IMG/VR virus record: IMGVR_UViG_3300043409_001577
Span: 1-40,412 of that record
Length of the DNA: 40,412 nucleotides
Direction: 5' to 3' (one strand)
Origin: a virus
Below, one piece after another: positions 33,081 to 39,033 of this stretch. The position numbers and the translations under genes were made by a program. How positions within the stretch are numbered: position 1 is the first letter of the stretch; each line of letters opens with the position of its first letter. The notes below the pieces were generated by a model. That model did not search any database. It was not told the origin of the DNA and was given only the letters and a program-made list of their open reading frames with translations.

Positions 33081-33326
33081 TCATGCTTCGGCTTGTGTTC
33101 CGACCTCGTTATCGGTCGTGATCTCATCGAATTCGAGTTCGGTTTCGATAAACTCCTCATCGATCATGTCGATTGCGTCTCCAGAATACAACTGAAGGGG
33201 GTCATTTTTGATGTCCTCCCTCAGGTCTTCGATTGATTTATCGGAGAAAACCACATAAGTCTCACGGATCTTGTGTGTTGCAACGACGGTGACTGTGTAT
33301 TTGTGGTTGGTGGGGGAGGTATTCAT
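33081..33326 (-). CDS. Small acidic hypothetical protein
   Basis: 81 residues: an N-terminal strand pair (HKYTVTVVATHKIRETYVVF) followed by an acidic part (KSIEDLREDIKNDPLQ, EEFIETELEFDEITTDNEVG). No family recognised. The promoter TTGACA-N17-TATGCT (33333-33361) ends six bases before the ATG, and no Shine-Dalgarno exists, so the transcript should begin at or very near the A of ATG. An acidic, DNA-mimic-like end is notable but not evidence of function. Confidence 0.65.
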   Translation of the reverse strand: MNTSPTNHKYTVTVVATHKIRETYVVFSDKSIEDLREDIKNDPLQLYSGDAIDMIDEEFIETELEFDEITTDNEVGTQAEA

Positions 33327-33332
33327 ACCCGA

Positions 33333-33361
33333 AGCATAGAATATCTCCGAGGGAATGTCAA
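33333..33361 (-). promoter_or_regulatory. Sigma70 promoter TTGACA-N17-TATGCT, leaderless
   Basis: Consensus -35, ideal spacer; -10 ends six bases before the ATG at 33326. No ribosome site. Confidence 0.7.
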
Positions 33362-33385
33362 CCCCCCAGCATCAAAATTCTTGGA

Positions 33386-33481
33386 TCATTCTTCGCTGAA
33401 AATGTGGTAGTGGAAGTACACCGCCAAGGCAATTGATGCGGCTACGAAAATAGAGAGCGAAATGATGTGTGAGGCTTGCAT
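33386..33481 (-). CDS. 31-residue single-pass membrane peptide (tentative)
   Basis: Short frame read directly from the sequence: MQASHIISLSIFVAASIALA followed by VYFHYHIFSEE. It is one hydrophobic helix with a short His-containing acidic tail. It fits the gap between two minus-strand genes, but no Shine-Dalgarno and no convincing -35 box precede it, so it could be chance. Confidence 0.3.
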   Translation of the reverse strand: MQASHIISLSIFVAASIALAVYFHYHIFSEE

Positions 33482-33527
33482 AGTCAGATATCTAGTGTGG
33501 TGAACGGTAAAGTTTCTGTGAATTTTA

Positions 33528-33686
33528 TCACAATGTTTTGGGTGTTAAGTTGGGGTTCTTTGGAGTTTCCTCAACCACAATCGGTTTCAGGGATGCGAGT
33601 TCCCTTTTTAGTGCAGCGTTCTCTGTCCGCAACTGATGGATCTCGGTGTTCTTTTTTGTTGATCTTTTTTTACGGGAGTTTGTCAT
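33528..33686 (-). CDS. Small basic leucine-zipper-like protein
   Basis: 52 residues from ATG 33686, chosen because GGAGG sits five bases upstream; the longer frame to 33797 has no ribosome site. Begins with a basic patch (TNSRKKRSTKKN) then IHQLRTENAALKRELASLKP, a short heptad coiled coil. It overlaps the end of the upstream 59-residue membrane peptide by 17 bases in a different frame, so the two are likely translated as a pair. Function unknown. Confidence 0.6.
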   Translation of the reverse strand: MTNSRKKRSTKKNTEIHQLRTENAALKRELASLKPIVVEETPKNPNLTPKTL

Positions 33687-33849
33687 CTTGTCCTCCAAAC
33701 TTGTCATCGTTTTCTTTTTCTTCATCCGTTCGGTCATCGAACGGTTCGCCTTGTCCATCTGAATGATACGCTTCCCAATAAAAGAGAAGGGCAACAAATG
33801 AAAGACCTATAACGAAAGTTCCGATGAGGAGATAATATCCTGTTGTCAT
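33670..33849 (-). CDS. 59-residue membrane peptide
   Basis: Read directly: MTTGYYLLIGTFVIGLSFVA continues LLFYWEAYHSDGQG and an acidic tail (FDDRTDEEKENDDKFGGQDD). One transmembrane helix at residues ~5-25 with a hydrophilic, strongly acidic C-terminal part. TAGGA eight bases before the ATG supports it. It overlaps the coiled-coil gene downstream. Candidate early membrane protein; a holin or host-takeover role cannot be distinguished. Confidence 0.6.
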   Translation of the reverse strand: MTTGYYLLIGTFVIGLSFVALLFYWEAYHSDGQGEPFDDRTDEEKENDDKFGGQDDKLP

Positions 33850-33895
33850 GGTGTTTTCCTAATGCGTCATGGTTCATAAATGTCTGAGCAACCCA

Positions 33896-34363
33896 TCAAG
33901 ATGAACCATCTCGGTGAGTCCACCAATATGGTGGGGGGCAATGCTTCCACACGGCAATCTTGCTCTTCTCACCCATGTAATAGTTGCGGTATGCGACTAC
34001 CGCATTTGCATCTTTGTACTGATCGGGCATTGCCTGTGCAAATGGTGTAAGACCGATATTGGGGAGAGTTGTTAATTTTGAGCAAAAAGAGATAACCGCT
34101 TGCGACTTGTGTGTTCGCTTGTATCTTCGGCTGTATTCTTCACACATAGCCTGTGCGTGTTCGCATAGCCAGTCAAAGTTTCGTTGACTTTCACGAACCC
34201 ACTTAGTGCAGGGGTGATTCTTGAATGCTGACTTGTACGGCGCACCCTCACCGTAAGCAGTACATAGCATCTGCGCCGACTCAAGAATCATCTTGACGAT
34301 GTGCTTGTCGCAGAGCATAAAGGCGGCTACTTGTGGATCTTCATCGACTACAAAAATATTCAT
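33896..34363 (-). CDS. Conserved phage protein; pyrimidine-dimer-glycosylase-like family
   Basis: 155 residues. MNIFVVDEDPQVAAFMLCDK then HIVKMILESAQMLCTAYGEG, HPCTKWVRESQRNFDWLCEH and KIAVWKHCPPPYWWTHRDG follow a family common in phages (MNIF..D.DP...A...CDKH..KM.LE.AQ.L), sometimes annotated as pyrimidine dimer DNA glycosylase-like. It does not resemble T4 DenV directly, so the enzymatic role is uncertain. Promoter TTGACA-N16-TAGAAT (34370-34397) ends six bases before the ATG and no Shine-Dalgarno is present, indicating a leaderless mRNA. Confidence 0.75.
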   Translation of the reverse strand: MNIFVVDEDPQVAAFMLCDKHIVKMILESAQMLCTAYGEGAPYKSAFKNHPCTKWVRESQRNFDWLCEHAQAMCEEYSRRYKRTHKSQAVISFCSKLTTLPNIGLTPFAQAMPDQYKDANAVVAYRNYYMGEKSKIAVWKHCPPPYWWTHRDGSS

Positions 34364-34369
34364 GGTGTG

Positions 34370-34397
34370 ATTCTACCATCAGATTGGGGGGTGTCAA
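34370..34397 (-). promoter_or_regulatory. Sigma70 promoter TTGACA-N16-TAGAAT, leaderless
   Basis: -10 ends six bases before ATG 34363 of the glycosylase-like gene. No ribosome site. Confidence 0.68.
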
Positions 34398-34401
34398 GTG
34401 A

Positions 34402-34707
34402 TCAAATTTGGGGCAATGAGGGTTGTTGTGATAAATCACGTCGCACCCAACCCATCTCAACCAAGAAGTTCCAAACCAATCGGGCTTCTGATCGGAGAAC
34501 CGTTTGTGGGATGCCATCTTCGAATGTCCAAAGCCCCACCCGACATTCCATCCTTGTCGGTGATTGAGGCAAACCACATTTGTATTCGGTCATCATCAAA
34601 GTTGGATCGTGTGGACACTCGTAAAAGTAAAAGTAGGAAAGAGTTTCAGAAAAAATCAGACTGTGGGAGACGATGACGGGGCACACGGTTGTTGTGGTAT
34701 CTTTCAT
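34402..34707 (-). CDS. ARxxWxxLxxxGW-family protein A
   Basis: 101 residues. Starts at ATG 34707, six bases after the -10 box TATTCT (leaderless); ATG 34713 directly abuts the -10 and is less plausible. The C-terminus EARLVWNFLVEMGWVRRD shows the family helix and GW motif, followed by a 12-residue extension. The N-terminal part has strands (SLIFSETLSYFYFYECPHD) and several Cys. Function unknown. This member is more divergent than those at 37-39 kb. Confidence 0.68.
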   Translation of the reverse strand: MKDTTTTVCPVIVSHSLIFSETLSYFYFYECPHDPTLMMTEYKCGLPQSPTRMECRVGLWTFEDGIPQTVLRSEARLVWNFLVEMGWVRRDLSQQPSLPQI

Positions 34708-34713
34708 GCTCAT

Positions 34714-34742
34714 AGAATACCTTATGTTTGTGATGGTGTCAA
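34714..34742 (-). promoter_or_regulatory. Sigma70 promoter TTGACA-N17-TATTCT, leaderless
   Basis: -35 lies inside the end of family gene B; -10 ends six bases before ATG 34707 of family gene A. Confidence 0.62.
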
Positions 34743-34982
34743 GGGAACATCTCCACTTTCTTCGGAACTCGACCTCTCCTGCCAGCCGTGATGGACGATC
34801 AGGGCAGTCCATAACTCTCTCGCCAATTGGATCGTGTAGCAACCCTCGTGGGTCACCTCGTTGGTTTTGGGGTTGGTCACCACAGACCTAACAACTCCCG
34901 AACCCACAGCAATGTAGAAAATCCTTTTGCGTGTGCCACATGGCGACACGAGAATATGAGGGATGCCAAGGTTGTTCGTCAC
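34722..34982 (-). CDS. ARxxWxxLxxxGW-family protein B
   Basis: 86 residues, starting at GTG 34982 within the stop of the previous gene (GTGA), with GAGGGG six bases upstream. N-terminal strands (HILVSPCGTRKRIFYIAVGS) precede the family helix QLARELWTALIVHHGWQER, which has one extra residue before GW, and a Ser/Glu-rich tail. Its 3' end carries the promoter of the next family gene. Function unknown. Confidence 0.62.
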   Translation of the reverse strand: MTNNLGIPHILVSPCGTRKRIFYIAVGSGVVRSVVTNPKTNEVTHEGCYTIQLARELWTALIVHHGWQERSSSEESGDVPLTPSQT

Positions 34983-35311
34983 TTGTCCCCTCGCAAAATC
35001 ATTCGTGCCAATTCGGTTCCCACAAGGGCATCAAATTGGATTCTTTCATTTGCGGTACAGTCCGCAGGATCATATGAGAGGGATACTATTGCGGTAAAGG
35101 TATCAATGATCCCATGGTTGGAAGTGAGGGCGAATGCTTCGATATCGTCTTCGAAGTTCTGTTTGGAGACTGCAATGAACTTGTCTTGGGTTGTGGGGTA
35201 GAACTGTCGGGTGTAGGCATCTTGAATCACAAAGACAGTCTTGCAGTCAGGAAACTTCATGGCGGGGATACCAATCTCATCGAATCCGTAGTGAACATGA
35301 ACGAGAGTCAC
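34979..35311 (-). CDS. Hypothetical protein
   Basis: 110 residues from GTG 35311, with a strong GAGGAGGAG seven to eight bases upstream. Sequence features: KFPDCKTVFVIQDAYTRQFY, DKFIAVSKQNFEDDIEAFAL, TFTAIVSLSYDPADC and a C-terminal helix ELARMILRGDK. The end has an AR.. helix but no GW motif, so it is not counted with the family. An 18-bp perfect palindrome lies about 25 bases upstream and may be an operator. Confidence 0.62.
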   Translation of the reverse strand: MTLVHVHYGFDEIGIPAMKFPDCKTVFVIQDAYTRQFYPTTQDKFIAVSKQNFEDDIEAFALTSNHGIIDTFTAIVSLSYDPADCTANERIQFDALVGTELARMILRGDK

Positions 35312-35339
35312 GGTGTTTTCTCCTCCTCATCGGAGCAAT

Positions 35340-35357
35340 CCCATCGAATTCGATGGG
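35340..35357. promoter_or_regulatory. 18-bp perfect palindrome, possible operator
   Basis: CCCATCGAATTCGATGGG, upstream of the GTG at 35311 and its Shine-Dalgarno, between the exonuclease gene and the 110-residue gene. Could be a dimeric repressor site or an RNA hairpin. Confidence 0.45.
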
Positions 35358-35407
35358 TTTATTGGAAAGTGATTTACTCGGCAACCTTCTATACAATGTT
35401 ATTGTTT

Positions 35408-36262
35408 TCAGGAAAGATCACTGAATTCTGTTTCGGACATAATTCGGATACCTTTGCCTACAGCCGTCTTTGATTTTTTTGTGACTAATTCCCACTCGTC
35501 AACAACATCTCCGCTGTTAGCCACTACGAGGATATTTGTTGTCTTTGTGACGGATTCCGTTGGGGTTCCACCCAACCGAATGATTTTTTCGTGTGCTTCA
35601 GATTTTGTCATTCCATTACTAAAATCTCCAGTGATACAAATCTTCATCCCTTTGCAAGTAGACGAACTCACCTTTGTTTCTTCTAGTAACTGCTTGATTC
35701 CACGAGAAGGAGTTGGCTCCTTAATCTCTCGTTGCGTGTATTCCTGTTTGAGGAGGACATTCACAACAGCAGCACACCCACGGGCATCCGCTTCTGCTTG
35801 GTGGGACTCCATGAATGGGATACCAAGGGCTTCGCACACAGTAGGCAACTTATGGTTGTGGATGTTCAATAAACTTCTGGACAGAGACAGAGAACAGTTG
35901 AGTTTGACGTTATCTAAAAACCCTGCTGTGTCGTATTGTCGTAAGAACTTTTGTTCGAAGGGGGCGTTGTGGGAATACAATCGCATATCCGTACCATCAG
36001 CGGTAACTTTAAGATACCAATCCATGAATCCAGACCACACTTCTTTCATTCTTGGGCTATCCACAACAGATCCCTCGAAAATTCCATTGATTGCCATAGC
36101 CACAGGCTCCCATACTGTGTGTGGAGGGGGCTTTACCAATGTAGAAAACGAGTATACCTCGGTGTTTGTGTCTGTGTCAATCACTACTAATGCAAATGAG
36201 CAAATATCGTTTGTTGGTGGGTTCAAACCAGTGGTTTCAAGATCAATGGCGGCAATGAGCAT
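35408..36262 (-). CDS. DnaQ-type 3'-5' exonuclease fused to a BRCT domain
   Basis: 284 residues from ATG 36262 (GAGGAG nine bases upstream; TTG 36277 is less likely). Exo I: LIAAIDLETTGLN (D7, E9). Exo II: LYSHNAPFEQKFL (H98, N99); here the usual acidic FD is FE (E103). Exo III: SHQAEADARG (H154, D159). These make the DEDDh exonuclease of the DnaQ/epsilon superfamily. Residues ~205-284 (MKICITGDFSNGMTKSEAHE, IRLGGTPTESVTKTTNILV) form a BRCT domain as found at the end of bacterial DNA ligases and some exonucleases. Probably acts on DNA ends or proofreading, with BRCT giving partner or DNA-end binding. Promoter TTGACT-N16-TACACT at 36290-36317. Confidence 0.9.
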   Translation of the reverse strand: MLIAAIDLETTGLNPPTNDICSFALVVIDTDTNTEVYSFSTLVKPPPHTVWEPVAMAINGIFEGSVVDSPRMKEVWSGFMDWYLKVTADGTDMRLYSHNAPFEQKFLRQYDTAGFLDNVKLNCSLSLSRSLLNIHNHKLPTVCEALGIPFMESHQAEADARGCAAVVNVLLKQEYTQREIKEPTPSRGIKQLLEETKVSSSTCKGMKICITGDFSNGMTKSEAHEKIIRLGGTPTESVTKTTNILVVANSGDVVDEWELVTKKSKTAVGKGIRIMSETEFSDLS

Positions 36263-36289
36263 ATGTTTTCTCCTCAAGGGTTGGTCTGG

Positions 36290-36317
36290 AGTGTAATAAA
36301 AAAATTGAAGAAGTCAA
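36290..36317 (-). promoter_or_regulatory. Sigma70-like promoter TTGACT-N16-TACACT
   Basis: Upstream of the exonuclease-BRCT gene, with a leader containing GAGGAG. The -35 overlaps the stop of family gene C. Confidence 0.55.
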
Positions 36318-36583
36318 TCAGTTTTGCGTACCCACCCTCTTCTGACCAACGCCCTCCACACACATTGGGCTTCGTCGAGGGTGAGGGTACTGAGAAGGGC
36401 TTGGCTGTCTGTGTAGATCATCTCCGTGTAGACAAAGTCTGACCCTGAGCCAATCGGTTTTGTTGCGTCCACATAAAAATATCGAGTGCCATAGTTGTCG
36501 TGGGCGGTGAGGGCATAGATCAAAAAAGCACCATGGCGAGGAACCTGAACGGGATACTTGGAGTTTGCTGGTAGTTTGATCAT
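36314..36583 (-). CDS. ARxxWxxLxxxGW-family protein C
   Basis: 89 residues. N-terminal beta region (GAFLIYALTAHDNYGTRYFY) and C-terminal family helix LDEAQCVWRALVRRGWVRKT, with Gln replacing Arg of the motif and a C-terminal basic end. The only nearby ribosome-like sequence (AGGA) is very close to the ATG. It lies between the 62-residue gene and the exonuclease gene, and its stop overlaps the exonuclease -35 box. Function unknown. Confidence 0.65.
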   Translation of the reverse strand: MIKLPANSKYPVQVPRHGAFLIYALTAHDNYGTRYFYVDATKPIGSGSDFVYTEMIYTDSQALLSTLTLDEAQCVWRALVRRGWVRKTD

Positions 36584-36609
36584 GTCCTATCGTCCCGATT
36601 CTAGATCAT

Positions 36610-36798
36610 TCAGAATTCGAGGAAGATGTCATAGGAGGGAGAACCCCCACAGATCTTGCTGCACTTGGCAGCAAGACGGCCAGCAGCCTTTTCGGCCTCG
36701 ATGCGGGAAGAGTAGGACTTGGTTCGACCGTATGAGCCAAGACCCTTGAGGGAGCCGCCGTGGTACACGATGCCGTAGTATGTGGTTTTGTTCTTCAT
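36610..36798 (-). CDS. Small basic hypothetical protein
   Basis: 62 residues: MKNKTTYYGIVYHGGSLKGL, a Ser/Arg-rich middle (YGRTKSYSSRIEAEKAAGRL) and KICGGSPSYDIFLEF. The middle helix looks like the end of a small dsDNA- or RNA-binding or single-sheet domain, but no family is named. Promoter TTGTAT-N17-TATACT (36805-36833) ends six bases before the ATG with no Shine-Dalgarno, so it fits the leaderless pattern. Confidence 0.62.
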   Translation of the reverse strand: MKNKTTYYGIVYHGGSLKGLGSYGRTKSYSSRIEAEKAAGRLAAKCSKICGGSPSYDIFLEF

Positions 36799-36804
36799 GG
36801 TTGT

Positions 36805-36833
36805 AGTATACTGTTAAATGAGGAAAGATACAA
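36805..36833 (-). promoter_or_regulatory. Sigma70-like promoter TTGTAT-N17-TATACT, leaderless
   Basis: -10 ends six bases before ATG 36798 of the 62-residue gene. No ribosome site. Confidence 0.55.
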
Positions 36834-36854
36834 GGGGTAAAAGTCTGAAAGAGG

Positions 36855-37100
36855 CTAAATGATGCGTTCCCATCCGTCAGCAATAAACGCTTTCCACAAA
36901 TTGCGGGCTTCATCGAGAGATTTGTGTGCTTGGCATTTATGCTCATCGGGAGAAAATTGAGAGCAATAAGTGATATGGACTTCCATGTCATGGTGAATCG
37001 CATCACCAAGAACATCGAATCTGATCTTTGTCCAACTTATGTTGGTGGGGTGAGTCAACTCGTATGTTTTGGTCTCGTTGGTGTTCACAGGTGTTTCCAT
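36855..37100 (-). CDS. ARxxWxxLxxxGW-family protein D
   Basis: 81 residues from ATG 37100, overlapping the upstream family gene by 16 bases. N-terminus ETKTYELTHPTNISWTKIRF matches the TTYTLTHP start of member J; middle HHDMEVHITYCSQFSPDEH; C-terminus LDEARNLWKAFIADGWERII. Last gene of the tandem run. Function unknown. Confidence 0.68.
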   Translation of the reverse strand: METPVNTNETKTYELTHPTNISWTKIRFDVLGDAIHHDMEVHITYCSQFSPDEHKCQAHKSLDEARNLWKAFIADGWERII

Positions 37101-37381
37101 CCCGTTCTCACAAGTTCCTGCCAAAGATCTCTGCACTGCTCGATGCTGAGGATTCGTCCGTCCTCATTGGGCATCATAAGGATTGTGTGTCTGTTGCCGT
37201 TGTGTTCAAACTCGAATGCCATTTGTAGAGGAGATGCTAGAGAATGATCCACCAATCGAATTTCCATATTACAGATTTCGTAGCCTCCTCGATTGGGGAG
37301 ATATTGAAAAAAGAACAAGGCTTGCTCACGGTGGAGGGTAAAAGAATTCGATGGTGAGCCTGTGGGTATACGGACTGTCAT
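37085..37381 (-). CDS. ARxxWxxLxxxGW-family protein E
   Basis: 98 residues. ATG 37381 overlaps the stop of the upstream member (ATGA), so translation is coupled. Strands FFFQYLPNRGGYEICNMEIR and LQMAFEFEHNGNRHTILMM lead to the family end IEQCRDLWQELVRTGWKHL (Cys before Arg instead of Ala). It ends right after the GW motif. Function unknown. Confidence 0.68.
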   Translation of the reverse strand: MTVRIPTGSPSNSFTLHREQALFFFQYLPNRGGYEICNMEIRLVDHSLASPLQMAFEFEHNGNRHTILMMPNEDGRILSIEQCRDLWQELVRTGWKHL

Positions 37382-37650
37382 GAGTGAGCCATCCATCCTT
37401 GGGAGACAAGTTCGTTCCACAGTTCCCGTGCGTCCTCGATCCGTAACTCAAAACTTCTGCGAGAGACGATCCGATGACCACAGCGAGAAATGTACTCCTC
37501 ACCCGTATTCGCATCGGATTGGAAGGTCACGGTGATTCCACGACTTTCGAAGTGGTTACCCTGAAAGTAAAAATTTGCACTCCCCCACACCAAGAGATGG
37601 GTATAGGTGACGGCAGGAAATGTAGAGTGTGTGGGTGGGATTTTATTCAT
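37378..37650 (-). CDS. ARxxWxxLxxxGW-family protein F
   Basis: 90 residues. GGAAGG seven bases upstream; ATGA overlap with the upstream member. N-terminal strands VTYTHLLVWGSANFYFQG and GITVTFQSDANTGEEY; C-terminus IEDARELWNELVSQGWMAHS, one of the best matches to the family consensus. Function unknown. Confidence 0.7.
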   Translation of the reverse strand: MNKIPPTHSTFPAVTYTHLLVWGSANFYFQGNHFESRGITVTFQSDANTGEEYISRCGHRIVSRRSFELRIEDARELWNELVSQGWMAHS

Positions 37651-37931
37651 GATTTAACCTTCCAACCCTGAGAGATGAGGGCATCCCACAATCGCCTACC
37701 CCATTCAAGAGATACGAGTTGGGCTGATGTGGGACCCGCATAGAAAACCATGATTTGGGTTGATTGTTCGTAGACTCGGAGGCATTCGTTGTCGGGTGGG
37801 TTGCTTGAGTAAATGTCGTGGGAGTATGTTGCCTTTATATGAGCCATGACTGTCTCGGTTTGCTCAAAAATCTCAAATTTCATGATTCGTTTGGGAGCAT
37901 ACATGTCGTAGAGGGTGTGTGTGGTAGTCAT
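37647..37931 (-). CDS. ARxxWxxLxxxGW-family protein G
   Basis: 94 residues from ATG 37931; ATGA overlap with the upstream member and GGGAGG nine bases before ATG. The leader GGATGGGAGGTTTCA before the start is nearly identical to that of member I, evidence of duplication including the ribosome site. N-terminus TTTHTLYDMYAPKRIMKFEI; C-terminus EWGRRLWDALISQGWKVKS. Function unknown. Confidence 0.7.
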   Translation of the reverse strand: MTTTHTLYDMYAPKRIMKFEIFEQTETVMAHIKATYSHDIYSSNPPDNECLRVYEQSTQIMVFYAGPTSAQLVSLEWGRRLWDALISQGWKVKS

Positions 37932-38191
37932 GGTGAAACCTCCCATCCTACGGAGATTAAGGCATTCCAAATCTCACGAGCAGCCTCGATACCCCACATA
38001 CCCGTCATCCCCTCTCGCAGCAACCAAGACGTATTGGGAACTGGCATATACATCATGCTACCCCCTTCCACCGTTGAGTATGTGATGTCAACTGCTTGCA
38101 TGTGTCTATCCGTGACAGTAAATTCGACCGTCCTCTTGTCGCCGATGGCGTTGCGCCATTGGAGAGTGTATGTGGTGTGTGTGTTAGTCAT
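37928..38191 (-). CDS. ARxxWxxLxxxGW-family protein H
   Basis: 87 residues with GAAAGG nine bases upstream. N-terminus TNTHTTYTLQWRNAIGDKRT, strands VEFTVTDRHMQAVDITYSTV, and C-terminus IEAAREIWNALISVGWEVSP. The C-terminal half is the closest to member J. It follows the 42-residue membrane peptide by 16 bases and is the first family gene of the operon driven by the promoter at 38343. Function unknown. Confidence 0.7.
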   Translation of the reverse strand: MTNTHTTYTLQWRNAIGDKRTVEFTVTDRHMQAVDITYSTVEGGSMMYMPVPNTSWLLREGMTGMWGIEAAREIWNALISVGWEVSP

Positions 38192-38207
38192 GATTGAACC
38201 TTTCGTC

Positions 38208-38336
38208 TTAGTTCACCATGCAGATGACTGTCTTCGGGATTTTCGTCAGGATGCGAATGCGGGGTGGGAGGAAGATCCCAGCGAGGGTGGTGTAGGCGGC
38301 GAGGACGAGGACGAGGATGGTAGTGGTGGTCTTCAC
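38208..38336 (-). CDS. 42-residue membrane peptide with leaderless GTG start
   Basis: Read directly: V/M-KTTTTILVLVLAAYTTLAGI followed by FLPPRIRILTKIPKTVICMVN. One N-terminal hydrophobic helix and a basic tail. The start GTG 38336 lies exactly six bases after the -10 box TATGTT of a strong promoter, with no Shine-Dalgarno. It opens the operon of family genes H-G-F-E-D. The frame is short, so it rests on promoter geometry and composition. Confidence 0.45.
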   Translation of the reverse strand: MKTTTTILVLVLAAYTTLAGIFLPPRIRILTKIPKTVICMVN

Positions 38337-38338
38337 AA

Positions 38339-38421
38339 CTGAAACATACTTTATCTTTGGTTTGGTGTCAAGCCCTCAAGGGGAGATTCGGGACAGAAAG
38401 AGAAAAAATTGGAGATTCTGA
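38339..38421. repeat. Duplicated promoter module, copy 1
   Basis: Shares two exact blocks with 39034-39126: 36 bases (38339-38374, the promoter) and 27 bases (38395-38421). Copy 2 is 12 bases longer between and at the blocks. Confidence 0.85.
38343..38371 (-). promoter_or_regulatory. Sigma70 promoter TTGACA-N17-TATGTT (copy 1)
   Basis: Consensus -35; -10 ends six bases before GTG 38336. Identical over 36 bases (38339-38374) to the copy at 39034-39069. Drives the operon of family genes H to D. Confidence 0.7.
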
Positions 38422-38432
38422 TGCTCACAAGT

Positions 38433-38759
38433 CTACAACCTTTCTACAACCTTCCAGCCCAATTCGACGAGCCGACTCCAAACCGCTCGGGCAATATGGG
38501 TGGGTACGAATTGATCTCCTCCAAAATCGTTCGGCAATTTTACCAACAATCTGGGAGGCTCACCGCAACCATCGGTGTCCGCAGTAGTCCATAGATCGAG
38601 CAGTTTGTCATGAGGATCACGCCCTTGGCCGAACTTTCGCCAATGGTAATACTTGAGGCCAACCTCACCACCCGCACAGGGGTCGAATGTCACATACCGT
38701 GAGTTGTGTGGGTACTTTGGATCAACGAGTTGGTATGTGGTCATGGCGGTGGTTGTCAT
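38433..38759 (-). CDS. ARxxWxxLxxxGW-family protein I
   Basis: 108 residues from ATG 38759 (ATGA overlap with member J, GGGAGG nine bases upstream, leader almost identical to that of member G). N-terminus TTTAMTTYQLVDPKYPHNSR, middle EVGLKYYHWRKFGQGRDPHD and C-terminus HIARAVWSRLVELGWKVVERL. Longest member with a clear match at both ends. Function unknown. Confidence 0.7.
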   Translation of the reverse strand: MTTTAMTTYQLVDPKYPHNSRYVTFDPCAGGEVGLKYYHWRKFGQGRDPHDKLLDLWTTADTDGCGEPPRLLVKLPNDFGGDQFVPTHIARAVWSRLVELGWKVVERL

Positions 38760-39007
38760 GATGAAACCTCCCATCCTGCGGCGATCATGGTATTCCAAAT
38801 TGTTCTTGCGTGATGGGTGTACCGTAATATCATTCCCGTTGGCAATCGCCAAAAGGTCTCACCCTGAGCATCTATGCCCCGATGGAATCTGATTTCGTGG
38901 TCTGCATCATTTGTGATCTCAACAGTGTTGTCCATATCGACGAATAGGGTGAAGGTGACCGAAATAATCTTTCCGCAGTAGGGATGGGTGAGAGTGTATG
39001 TGGTCAT
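38756..39007 (-). CDS. ARxxWxxLxxxGW-family protein J
   Basis: 83 residues, first gene of the I-J pair. Starts MTTYTLTHPYCGKIISVTFT, continues NTVEITNDADHEIRFH and WRLPTGMILRYTHHARTIWN, ending TMIAAGWEVSS. Unlike the 42-residue gene that uses the duplicated promoter copy, this one has a leader of about 25 bases with AAGGAAG, although the spacing to ATG is long. Function unknown. Confidence 0.68.
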   Translation of the reverse strand: MTTYTLTHPYCGKIISVTFTLFVDMDNTVEITNDADHEIRFHRGIDAQGETFWRLPTGMILRYTHHARTIWNTMIAAGWEVSS

Positions 39008-39033
39008 CGTGTGTTTTTGGGTCTTCCTTACAC

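Noticed and set aside
35454-36296. 280-residue plus-strand open frame opposite the exonuclease-BRCT gene
   Set aside because: The minus strand carries all three exonuclease motifs, a ribosome site and a promoter; the plus frame has none.
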